From assembly GCF_016808335.1 (NCBI RefSeq), contig NC_053149.1:23411238-23475237 (forward strand): 64,000 bases of DNA. The letters run 5' to 3'. Positions 11,901 to 22,774 of the stretch are shown one piece after another. Every line of letters begins with the position of its first letter. Within the stretch, counting starts at the first letter, position 1. Source of the DNA: Panicum virgatum. Its lineage: Eukaryota > Streptophyta > Magnoliopsida > Poales > Poaceae. The translations under genes were made by a program, and so were the position numbers. The notes under the pieces were generated by a model. It was not told the origin of the DNA, made no database searches, and saw nothing but the letters and a program-made list of their open reading frames with translations.

Positions 11901-14507
11901 AATCAATGAGATTCGTCAATACAGGGATGCGAGATATATATCACCACCCGAGGCTGTGCATAGGATCTTTGGTTTCCCACTTTTTGGTGTCTACCCAGCT
12001 GTATTGCAGCTCCAGCTACATCTTCCTGGCATGCAGTCTGTTCCTTTTGAGGAGTCTGATAACCTTGAGGATGTTGTTAGGCGTCCTGGTTCTGATATGA
12101 CCACTCTTACTGAGTACTTCAAAACAAACATTGTTGATACTTATGCTAGGAAATTGTTGTACAGAGAATTTCCAGAGCACTATCGGTGGATCAAAGGTCC
12201 AAAGGTTGGCAAAGAAGAAAGCAAAACCATCGACAGATTGGACGGGTTATATATGCAAACCCGGCTGAAGGGGAGAGATACTTCCTCAGGGTTCTATTGA
12301 ATCATGTGAGAGGTGCCACCTCATATGAGAATTTGAGAACAGTGGCAGGCATCACTTACTCTACGTTTAGAGAAGCAAGCGAGAAAAGAGGCCTTATCGA
12401 GACAGATAGGTCACTCGACGACTGCTTGACTGAGTCAGCCACTTTTCAGATGACGTGTTCCCTGCGAAGGTTATTTGCGACCATTCTGGTATTTTGTGAG
12501 GCCACTAACATACGTGGTCTTTGGGAGAAGCACAAGAATGCAATGGGTGAGGATTACAGCCGAGATAACTCCAATACAGCCGCAGTTGAGCAGCAAGTGC
12601 TAAGGGACATACGAGATATGGTTCACTCGATGGGGAAAGATTTCAGAACTTACGGTCTTCCTGATGTGAACGATGCAGGTAATTACTTGTGTTCCCATCC
12701 GCCAAGCTTAAGCTTCCGTGCTTCTATATCATGTTAAGTTATTTAATTTTTACTGCTTTGTAATTAATAGGTGAATTTTCCAATGACATGATGCGAGATA
12801 TCAGAGAGGAACAAAATGTCAGAGTGGACCAAGATGATATAGATGCATACAAGTCACTTAACAAGGAGCAGCGTACAGGATTTGATGAAATCATACGTCA
12901 TGTCATCGATCGGAAAAGCCAAGTATTTTTCATAGATGGTCCAGGAGGCACGGGAAAGACATTCCTTTACAAGGCACTTCTTGCAAAAGTGAGATCAGAA
13001 GGTATGATAGCCATTGCAACTGCCACTTCAGGTATAGCAGCATCTTTATTGCCCGGTGGACGCACTGCACACTCAAGGTTTAAAATCCCAATTAAAGTTG
13101 GACACAATTCCATGTGCAACTTCACAAAGCAAAGTGGCACCGCAGAGTTGCTTCGCCAAGCATCCTTGATTATATGGGACGAAGTTGCAATGACAAAACG
13201 TCAAGCAGTCGAGACACTTGATAGGTCCCTTCAAGATATTATGGAATCTTCATTGCCATTTGGAGGAAAGGTTATGGTATTTGGTGGAGATTTTAGACAG
13301 GTCCTTCCTGTCGTGACACGAGGGACGAGAGCACAGATAACTGAGGCTACATTGCAAAGATCTTATTTGTGGGAAAATATAAGGAAGATTAGATTGTCAC
13401 GTAACATGAGGGCACAGTCTGACCCATGGTTTTCGGAATACCTGCTTCGAATTGGAAATGGAACCGAGGAAACCATTGGAGATGATTATGTTCGCCTCCC
13501 TAATGACATTGTCATTGGTTATACAGACACGGAGGTTGCAGTTCAAACACTCATTGAACACGTATTCCCATCACTCGAAGAAAATGCAACATCAGCATCT
13601 TATATGAGCACCCGTGCAATTCTGTCAACAAAAATGAGCATGTTGACAAGCTAAACACAATGATGATTGATAATTTTCCAGGGGAGTCAACCGTTTTCTA
13701 CAGCTTCGACTCCGTAGATGATGATTCACATAATCACTACCCAATTGACTTTTTGAACTCAATCACTCCAAATGGCCTCCCCCCACACGAATTGAAGCTC
13801 AAAATCAACTGTCCTGTGATCCTTCTTCGCAATCTTGATCCAAACAATGGGTTGTGCAATGGAACGAGACTTATGGTGAGAGCATTGCAAGCCAATGCAA
13901 TTGATGCCCAAATTGTTGGTGGACAGCATGTAGGGAAAAGGGTGTTTATACCAAGGATCCCTATGGCTCCCTCCGATGATATGTCACTACCTTTCAAGTT
14001 CAAGAGAAAACAATTCCCAGTACGCCTCAGTTTCGCCATGACCATCAATAAATCTCAGGGACAAACCATCCCTAATGTTGGGATTTACCTTCCTCAGCCT
14101 GTGTTCTCACATGGACAGCTTTATGTTGCATTGTCAAGGGGTGTGTCAAGAGCTACTACAAGGATTTTGGCTAAACCAAAAAAAGAATTAGACCCCACTG
14201 GGAAGAGCACCAAGAATATAGTCTACAAGGACGTCCTGAACTGGTGATCAACAATGGTGCGTATAATCTAGGTGTAGCTGAAGCTGCTATTTTTATTTGT
14301 TGCATATATAATGTGAGTTTGCATTACAGATTATATTGCCGATATTATTGACCCCTATCTATTATGATAATGTCATCCCCATTACTCCTCTCGGCATCCG
14401 TGGCCTCAAATGGACTATCGCATTTCACACTGTAGCAATGTATGTTTCTCACACTACCTCTAAGAAGAATGATACATTTATTTTTCTCACATGGACTGCT
14501 ATTTGCA

Positions 14508-15123
14508 GATTCTATTGCCATATTCTTTTCTTGGACATTTCATATTATTCTCACTTGATATGAAATCTCGAACTGTATCTATATTGGACCCAATGCCCAT
14601 ACCTCACACTTTTAAGGGTTCTGAGCCAACATTGTACTATGTTCACAAGATAAAAAACATTGCCAACAATCTGAAACTAGCGATGCAAGTGGCCTATCCT
14701 GCTTGGAATGATGATATTTATGTGTGGCGTCGGATATTACCAAAATCAGTTCCAAAATTGGATGACTGGTAAGTTGCTAACTAAAACTTCTAATCTACTC
14801 ACGAAATCAGCTTGCCTTCATAGAGTTAACAATGTGTTATTTTGTAGGAACATATCGGGCTATTTGGTTATCAATTTCATGCACAATTGGAATGGTGAAC
14901 ACTTGCCATTAATTTCCATGGTAACTATTCGGCTCTTAAGTTTTGTGCTACATTTAATTTCTACCCATGCTTTCTAATATTTATCTTGATAATGCATGTA
15001 TAGAATGGAGATACATTAAGGAACCAGTTTTTAATTGATCTATTGAAGTTCAAAGGCAATGAAGCTAAAGATCATATTCCAGAAGACATTCAAGAAATTC
15101 TCAATCGTCTTATGATCCCATAA
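14508..15123 (+). pseudogene. Ulp1-like (C48 peptidase) gene fragment carried in the Helitron
   Basis: Three exons with GT/AG borders (14508-14768, 14848-14922 or so, 15004-15123) read as the C-terminal half of a Ulp1-like cysteine peptidase of the kind often carried by plant transposons. The expected His and Asp region is visible as GHFILFSLDMKSRTVSILDP. The block where the catalytic Cys is expected (usually a Cys-Gly pair before a hydrophobic stretch) reads WNISGYLVINF, so the Cys appears to be Ser. The frame ends with a stop at 15121-15123. An upstream exon near 14330-14440 may belong to it. It may be spliced to the helicase as a fusion tail or be an independent captured gene. Enzyme activity is unlikely. 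Confidence 0.6.
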
Positions 15124-15252
15124 AGTTGCGATTTTACTTTTTGGATGTGTTTATGTAATTAACGTAATAGCTCTATCCTTTGTGTGAAACATATATTTAT
15201 CAGATTCAACTATGAATGATGTGTTGTTTGGTGCGGGTAAGTCTGAAATTAA

Positions 15253-15281
15253 CCGTGGCGTTAGCACGGGCACCTTACTAG
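15253..15281 (+). terminator. Helitron 3' hairpin and CTAG terminus
   Basis: Stem CCGTG (15253-15257) pairs with CACGG (15265-15269) across a seven-base loop, and CTAG closes the element. In Helitrons this hairpin acts as the transposition stop signal, not a transcription terminator. Confidence 0.92.
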
Positions 15282-16226
15282 TTGGAAAGGTAATTTCATA
15301 AACATTTCAATAGATATATATTTTGGTATATGTTCCGTTGAGTATACAGGAGAGATTCCACAAAGAAGAGGCAGGAGCAACGCGATGAGAACAAGATAGA
15401 GAAGATGACGATGACAGCAATGAAGGAGAGCTTGGGCGATGTTTTCATCAAGCGTACATGATAAAATTCAGAGGCTTGGAGCAGAGGAAGAACCCCAATG
15501 ACATTGGTAAATGAAGGCACAAGCGATCGACCTTCGACAAATCAAGATGTTGCAAACAAACCACGATGGATTACAAGAGCGCAACAATCAACACATGGAG
15601 ACGTGAGAAGCAAACCACGACGGACCACGAAGAGTGTATCAAGATGACATCTCGCAAAAAGCACCATGACTCCAATGAGTATGAAAAAGCTCCGAGGCTA
15701 AGGTATACATTGAATTCTCAAGCTTCTATTGGTTTTGTTGATAATCTTTAAAAAATCACATGCTCGAACCGATAGTTGGAATGAAAGTTTAAATTCTATG
15801 CCTTGTTCTTTTCATGATGATGGCCTAGAGTTTCCTGTGAATGTTGATTTCACGCTTAAACAACCACTGCCTAATAATGAGCTCCGTGCTATGCAAGAAA
15901 CACATGCTACATTTAATTACACCATGCCATGTTGATGAAATTTAATTGAGGATGTGATTATGTTGCATATGTTTACAAATAATTGCAAATCTCGATCTTG
16001 CTTTGCGCTTGGTCAAGCTCATGACCCTAAAAGAGCACATGTCGGGAGAAGCCTCGAATTTCACTAACCATGCAGGACATGAAACTCAAATGATGAGGAG
16101 GGAAACCGTGCCCAAAATTTTGAACACCATCATCAACATCTTCAAGTTTCAAGAACGGACGTCGCTAAGCCTCATCAATTTTGTGCACAAGTCCAGAGAT
16201 TTACAATGCAAAAAAGTTGAATATTC

Positions 16227-16445
16227 AGAATCTCCATCAAGTCCTCGGTTCAATGCATCCATGATCGATACAATTGAAGACCCACGGGAGGAGCTATGTC
16301 TCAAACATCTGAGATGCACGTGCTGAAATCAGCATGGGGCAGATTGCAGTGATGGGGAAAAAGGGGCACAACTCCCTCAATTGGAATGCGTTTTGGGCAA
16401 ATGAAGACTTGTTGGAAAGAAGATTTCGTGCACCTTGCATTGGAT
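16227..16445 (+). repeat. Module copy 3 of 4 in element C
   Basis: The block order matches copies 1, 2 and 4, with CTCCATCAAG at its start and GTTGGAAAGAAG then TTCGTGCACC near its end. Confidence 0.8.
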
Positions 16446-18233
16446 CAATTGTTTGGTGCAACTCCCAATCTGGACAGAAAGGAAAATCTGTGAAAAGAAA
16501 GGTAGCGACGAAGGACAAGAAAGAAGGAGGTGACGATGATGTGAGAGACCATTGGGCAAGTTTTAAGCGTGATCGATCATGTCCAACATGGGGAGTGGAA
16601 TAAGAGCTGTATGGAACACCTTCACCTCTTGCATGAAGGACCATGGCCTCGCATCAATTTGAAGGTAAGAAAGTCAAGCTCTATGACTTTAAATGAAGCG
16701 CTTTGCGGGAGGCAACCCGATCTTTTATTTTATATATATTAATATGACCGTCTACATTGCACTCTTTAATCGGAATATCAAGTAACATTGTACCATTGCT
16801 CTAACAAAAACCACAACTTCATGTTGTTCATTCTAAATGTTATTGAGAGAGCACTTTGTTATTTGATCTTGGAAAACTTGTAGACCTTTTTGTGTGCCTA
16901 TTAGCGTTTTGAGTCTTTTTCTTTGTGTCTTTTTAGAGAAATTTATGAAGCCTTGCACCACCCTTTGATTCTAAACTTGTGGCTAGTTAACTTAGGCTAA
17001 CTTTTTATTTTGTTTTAGACCACCTCATCATGCCATATCAGTTTGTTCACCCACCCCGTGTTGCATTGCATACCATGTTGTTCGTCTCACCCTTGCATTG
17101 CATTGCATGTTGCATTTAAAAAAAAAACTTTTTCTAAAAACATTGACTAGCCTCATTTTTGAGATCCTAAAACCCTTAGGAAAACCACTCATAGAGCAAT
17201 CCTAAAACCATAGGTTATGTTTTCCTTTCCAAAAAAATCTAACTTTTGTTTCTCTCTAGTTTTTTGAAACCACCTTAGATAGAATTTCTATACCCAATAC
17301 TCTCTCTTCAAAATTTTTGTTTTAAGCCAAAATATAGGAAACCCATAAACCTACTTCTAAAACCTTGTTAGCTCGGTCGTTTGGTCTTTTTTGATAAATA
17401 ACATTTTCATTGACAAAAGCCTCACTTCTTATGAAGTGTCACGAAGGCTTTTTGTCACTCTTAGCAATTGTTTTTGAATAAGCTAGTTGTGGAACGACAT
17501 CGATAGGTCCTTTCAACCTTGCTAACATTTGTTTTTGCTAACTTTGCATTTGCACTTTGCATCCATTCCATTGTTCATGCACTCATTTTGCTAGCTTGGT
17601 CTCAACTTTATTGATGAAAGCTTTCATATCCATGTTAATGCTTAACGTTAGCATTTTCCTTTTTGCAATCTTGTGTAAACATGGTGTTTAGACATGATTG
17701 AAGACCATCATCATTTAGTTACCAAGCTATGAGGTTGCATTTGGTTGGTTTATAAGCTTTGCATTGCGCCTTTTTTTTTCTTGTGCTATGAAGGCCTATT
17801 GATCTTGGGATAGACATGGTGTTTTGACCTTGGTTAAATAAGTCTTTGTGGCTATGGAGAAGTTTGGCAACCTAGTTGTAAACATGGTGTTTAGAACTAG
17901 GTGTAAACATTGTCTTTGTTTATATACCTTCCTCTCATTTGCATTTACACTAGCACAAACGTACACTCACTAGTTTCGCTAAGCTAGCTATGCCACAAAT
18001 TGAGATCTTAGGAATGGTAGGTTTGTTGGCATTTGTTTCTACTCCCGACCATCACCTTGGGGGTAGATTGTGCACTTGAATTGTTTTGCAGGCATGACAA
18101 AGCGTTCCCATGAATTCGTGATCAAAGAAGAAATCAAATTCGTCAACATCTCCAAAGTTCGAGAGCAAGCCCCGCTGTTTTCATCAAATTTTGCACATGG
18201 AAAGAGACGTACAAGGAATAAGTAGTTGATATT

Positions 18234-18450
18234 CAGAAGCTCCATGAAATTCCCGTTCCAACGCATCCAAGATCAATGAATTTGAAGACCCGTACAAGGA
18301 GATATGGCAAGAACATTGGACGTTGCGCGTTCTGGAATTTGTCGGGACAGATTGCAGCGTTGGGATAAAATGGACACAACTCTCTTGTTCGGAATCAATT
18401 TTGGGCGAATAAGGACTCGTTGGAAAGGAAAATTCGTGCACTTCGCAATG
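18234..18450 (+). repeat. Module copy 4 of 4 in element C
   Basis: This is close in order and sequence to copy 3, including TTCCAACGCATC, GGACAGATTGCAGCG and TTGGAAAGGAAAATTCGTGC. Confidence 0.8.
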
Positions 18451-19824
18451 GAGCAATGTTTCAGTACAGGTTCTGTTTTGGAAATTGAAAGAAAAATTCG
18501 TGAAGATGAGGCAGCAATAGGACAATGAGGAATTGAAGGAGGCGACGACGATGAGAAGCAAGGATTGGGACCATGACTTAGTACAAGAAGAAGTTGAAGG
18601 AAATTGAGGCAACAAAGGTGAAAACACATTGAAGATGATATTCATACACATGAGGGAAGGAATTCAATAATTGCAAGATGGTCCATCTTCTCCTTCCATG
18701 CCTAGCATCATGCTAAGCATGGGGGAGGATTTTGTGGACAAGAAAGAAATATCTCATGGAGTAAGATAATCACGGTTGCCACAAGATGCTCAAGATTCTT
18801 CTTCCATGTTTAGCACAATGCTTAAATATGGGGGAGGCCGCGCTACACTTCATTACGAGCATCGAGAAGGACGGTAATTCTTCCTCAACTCTCTCTTTTT
18901 CTAAATGCTTGTACATATATGCCTTCTACCATAGATGTAACATTTGTTTATCTCTCTCTATAATAACATGGCTACTAGGAGTACAACCTAGATTTGTTTT
19001 TGTTTTCAATGAGTGATAACCACCATCACCTTGAGCTCACCATGATGATATTCTCATATGACTCTTGCTTATGGAAAAGTGATGAAAGTTGCTGCTTTGT
19101 TTTACCTACGCTATGTTGTATATGACTTGACTATTTGCTCTCAATTAAATGGAATTAAAATGATTAAATACCGGCTCTTTTATTTGTGGAGGTTAAATGA
19201 CTAAATTCTAAACCCACATATTCTATGTTGCTCTTTGATTTAAGTCTACCGATGATCTTAAACCTTGTGTTGTTTAATTTGAAAACTTAATTCCTATGCT
19301 ATCTACATTTGTGAATCTCTTGCAAAGTTCTACCTACCAAAGCCTATACATACATATTCCTTCATGATGAAACCTTTAGATTGCAAACTTATATTTTGAT
19401 GAGTTGGATTAAGATTGATTTCTTTGGTACGAGACTAAGAAGCTGGTCATTCCATTTTTTGTGTAACCTTCTTTTTGCTAGCCTATTCATCCATGCATTG
19501 TGAGTTTCTACTTTGGGAATTTTGCAAACCTCGCTGGATATCCGCCCTAAACCAAAAATATCTTTTGGTGATTACCTCCTTGACCACAACCCAATTTGAG
19601 TATGGATTATCATTTCGACGGAATCAAAAGAATCAAGGGCACCATATAAAGAAAAGTTTTGGGAGACAAGGCTCCCCGGAGATTCAAGAGGTTCTACGAA
19701 GAAGAAGGTGAATTTGAGATACTTACCCTAGCTAGTTGGTTCTCCCACTATTCATACTCGAGGACGAGCATTCGTTCAAGCATGGGGGGATGGCTGGGTA
19801 AGTATTCTATGTTGTCAAAAGTTC

Positions 19825-19911
19825 TAAGGAGCAAAAAGAAATAAAGAGAAAAATAGAAAAATGAAAAAAGGGAAAAAAGAAAGAAAAAAAAGGAAAAAAA
19901 GAGAAGAATAA
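19825..19911 (+). repeat. Purine-only tract, about 85 bp
   Basis: The tract is almost wholly A and G on the + strand (AAAGAAATAAAGAG-type). It is low-complexity sequence in the 3' part of element C. Confidence 0.8.
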
Positions 19912-20637
19912 AATGCTCCTTAGCTCTTTTTGGCTTCATTAATTTTCTAAGTTACTTTGAAGAACTATTCCATACTCAAATCTTCCAACCATGTGCAATC
20001 CGATAACGAGAACTTCATTTGTGTCTCGGGATCATCCATTTGCCACTTGCACATGTCCACCTATCTAAATGTGTGTGTTTCATCTTTCTCCCTCTCCAAC
20101 ATTATTTTCCAATGACCTTTTTGACTAATCTCGGTAATTCCATTAGATCTCTCTCTTAGTTTGATAATATTTCAAGTATAATGTTTTGCTAGGATTGTTT
20201 TTACCTACCAAGCTCCACATAAGCCTTCCACTTTTATATATAAGTAGAATAGGTTGAAGACAATCTAATGTAGGCTTGAGTGACTTGATGAGATGAATAT
20301 TTCCATGACCTTTTGCAAGAGAACCTCACTTATGTTTGATATGCAATCTTTTGAAAACTCTTCATGATGAAACAAAGTAAAGGTTTGAAGTTCGCTTAAG
20401 TTTGAGAGCATTGCATTTATTTATTATTGTGGCTTGTTCTTTAATTGCTAGTCTATCTTCCATAATGAAAAAGTAGCCGGTCACAATATGAACTTAAATG
20501 CTAAATACTTGATAGAGCAATATGTCTTGTTATGTATGATTAAGTGCAGAGAGGGCATTGAGGGGCAACGCTGATTTCTTTATAAACAAAGCTCCTGGAC
20601 TTACTCGAGGACGAGTAAGGTTTAAGCATGGGGGGAA

Positions 20638-22095
20638 TGTTGGCGCTCCTTAAGTACCCATTTTATCCCCTATTTATCCTTGATAATGGCATGAATTTAA
20701 TATCAAAATCACTAACCGTCCTAACCCCGGCCTAATTATTGGTCATTTTCACACTTGCACATATATTTTGGAGAAACTTCGTTTTTGCAGGTTTTTGGCC
20801 TATTTTGGGGCATTAAATGACGAGGCCCGTGATCGAACGCTAACACGGAGAAAGACGAAGGCCAAAGCCCAAAGGAAGGACCAAAGCCCATGTTGATTCG
20901 AAGCCCATTCATGTACATCCATCCTCCGGGAGAGCCCAAAGGACCAAGCCCACGAAGATAAGATCAAGATACTTGGGGATTAAGCAAAGCAAATGAAGAT
21001 TTAAGGAAGGATTCCGTATCCTATCCTTTCCTCGAAGATATCTCCAAGATAACGACGTCAAAAGGGGTGCAATCGTGAAGGACATAAACTCTAGAAGATG
21101 CGAGGAGTCTACACGAGAAAGGAGGACGCAAGGCAGCGAAGGAACAAGCCAGGCCGGCCGGCCTAGGCCCATTGGGCCGGCCGGCCCAGCCCTTTTTTAG
21201 GTCGGTTTGTCCTCCCCTTTGACCGGTGGCTTCCTCGGCTTATAAATAGCTCGCACCTTATTCAACTCGAAGCATCCATCCACCCAGAACTCAACGAAAA
21301 CCTAGGGCCAAGACCGAAGGGAGACGACGGCCGCCGCAAGTCTTTCGAAGTTGTCTAGGAGATGGCTTAGGCCGTCCCTAGCCGCCATGGCCTCCCTGCG
21401 AGGTTGTGCCATGGTGCAGTTCATGAGCTAGTTGGAGTCGTCGATGGTATGTACTCGGTGGTGATGATCCAACGAATCTATTATGTGAGTAATGATAATC
21501 ATGTCTTCCGAATCTATTAGCGACCATGTTCTCTCTTTCGATTTCATTCTTTTCTTTGGGTTTGCTTTATCCTACATCTATTATCGATATAGATCGCTTA
21601 GCATGATCTTGTAGTCATGGTGGCTAGAGGTTCATGGCGGAACTACCAAAGGGGGTTCGACTTGCTTAAGAGTATTTCATCCAAAGGGGGGCGTCGTGAC
21701 AGGGCGTTGCTTTAAGTAGATGGAGTATCAAAGGATCGGATTGGAGATTTTAGGTGTAAAGATGCTTTTGATTGAGATGCATGACTTATTTGCTCGTTAG
21801 CTTGAACTACAACTAGATGACGATAGGCCTAGTCATATATTTGGTTTTGCTATGGTTACGCCTATATTCATAGATGAGATCAACCTTTACACATCACTCA
21901 TATCTATTAAAGGTTTACCCTTTATATGCAATCAATGCTTCATGTTAGGATAGATCCGTTAGATTAGATGGGAAACCCTAGTAAGTTCATTGTCGATCCA
22001 CGGATTGATAAACCTTGGGGGAATACTCTAAGGGAAAAGCTACACGAACCGTGCGCTTGCGGTAAACAAATTGGGGGCGTTAGTGAACGTCAACA
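20638..22095 (+). repeat. Element C 3' LTR (1458 bp)
   Basis: This is a full-length partner of 3410-4866, ending CAACA and followed by the GAGTT target duplication (22096-22100). Confidence 0.95.
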
Positions 22096-22100
22096 GAGTT

Positions 22101-22310
22101 CATGCAAAGATGAAACGGGACTGGATGTTCTCCAGTGCGGGTCATTCTCCCCAATGTCCCTAATTTCCCGGCACCTGCTATTCTAAGCAACGCAGCTAAC
22201 GTAACTTATCTGCTAACATGATTAGTATAACAGGAATCTTTGCCTATGCTCCCACTAACCTTATGATTTCTTGTTTATTCTTTATTCATGAGAGTTGGCT
22301 GTTCTGTGTG
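22101..22310 (+). repeat. Element B 5' LTR, part 2
   Basis: This is a short LTR segment between the insertions of C and E. It aligns with about 42355-42565 of the 3' LTR and ends with the GTGTG target site of element E (22306-22310). Confidence 0.9.
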
Positions 22311-22729
22311 TGTCAGACCCGGGACTGCGGGACTGCTTATAGGTATAGAATGTTCTAGAGTAAGGGATAGCTCATGGATGTACCTTATCTCTTTTGTAAC
22401 TACTCGAATAGGCGTAGAACTAGCTGCAGTACAAAGGAAACTATCCGATTGTGTTGTAGTAGGACTTCAACTATACTCGGCTAGGACTTTTCCATGTAAC
22501 CCTGTCCCCCCCGGATATATAAGGGCGGGCAAAGATCCCCTCCAAATAATCATCAACACCTAAGTCAATACAAACCACACAGGACGTAGGGTATTACGAA
22601 AACTTGCGGCCCGAACCTGTCTAAATCTTTGTGTTCTTTGTACCATCGAGTTCTAGAGCAGTCGATCCCTACCTACAAACCCTACTGCTAAGGGTATCCC
22701 TGAGCAGGCTATGCGGTAAACACCGACAG
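22311..22729 (+). repeat. Element E 5' LTR (419 bp)
   Basis: The LTR carries TATATAAG at 22516-22523 as its TATA box. Its 3' end (ACCGACA) is followed by GC and then the primer site at 22731-22748, TGGCGCGCCAGGTAGGGG. The TGG start fits a tRNA CCA end, but I do not assign the tRNA. Confidence 0.93.
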
Positions 22730-22774
22730 CTGGCGCGCCAGGTAGGGGCTTCGGTGAGTTCATCAACGAATTCG

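Larger units (their letters stand above)
8098..14247 (+). pseudogene. Helitron Rep/Pif1-type helicase gene, spliced, two frameshifts
   Basis: The protein would nick, unwind and rejoin Helitron ends during rolling-circle transposition. The likely start is the ATG at 8098 in a short exon (8098-8158). It splices in phase to 8247, followed by an Arg/Lys-rich N-terminal region. Later exons are 9306-10562, 10648-10937, 11050-12678 and 12771-14247, all with GT/AG borders. Visible parts are a Cys-rich finger (CRHCGAK...GFCC, near 9740), the HUH motif GLPHEHFLL near 11410, the two-tyrosine block KYLYKYVYKGHD near 11820, Walker A GPGGTGKT near 12940, Walker B IIWDE, GGDFRQVLPV, and the C-terminal block INKSQGQT...YVALSRG. 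Frame breaks near 12195 and in an A run near 13630 would inactivate it. The exons between 8400 and 9300 are uncertain. Confidence 0.88.
6342..15281 (+). mobile_element. Helitron D, rolling-circle transposon, nearly full length but with damaged gene
   Basis: The 3' end is diagnostic. A hairpin with stem CCGTG/CACGG (15253-15269) is followed 12 bases later by terminal CTAG (15278-15281) and then a T. The 5' end is placed at TCCATCC (6342), because the flanking sequence is a module whose other copies read straight across from CTCG to TTGG. One or two extra T at the joint leave the 5' end uncertain by about 2 bases. It encodes a Rep/helicase protein (8098-14247) and a Ulp1-like C48 segment (14508-15123). 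There is no target duplication, as expected for a Helitron. Confidence 0.92.
15282..20637 (+). other. Element C interior, right part: long non-coding region
   Basis: No ORF above about 110 codons and no recognisable domain occur in this stretch. It contains module copies 3 and 4, long AT-rich tracts, a purine-rich tract (about 19825-19911), several copies of a polypurine-tract-like sequence (18713, 18821, 19777 and 20624), and the true polypurine tract directly before the 3' LTR at 20624-20637 (AAGCATGGGGGGAA). Confidence 0.8.
3410..22095 (+). mobile_element. Element C: large non-coding LTR retrotransposon derivative (LARD-like)
   Basis: A perfect 5-bp duplication GAGTT (3405-3409 and 22096-22100) brackets two LTRs (3410-4866 and 20638-22095) with TGTTGG...CAACA ends. 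By eye about 45 of 1457 positions differ (near 3 percent). After removing the Helitron, the interior is about 6.8 kb and holds no recognisable gag or pol. It has only repeated modules and AT-rich sequence. It would have to use proteins from another element. The tRNA-Asp-type primer site points to an Athila or Tat partner, which is an inference. Confidence 0.92.

Noticed and set aside
16003..16326. 107-codon ORF in element C
   Set aside because: It spans part of module copy 3, matches no domain, and is not conserved in the other copies.
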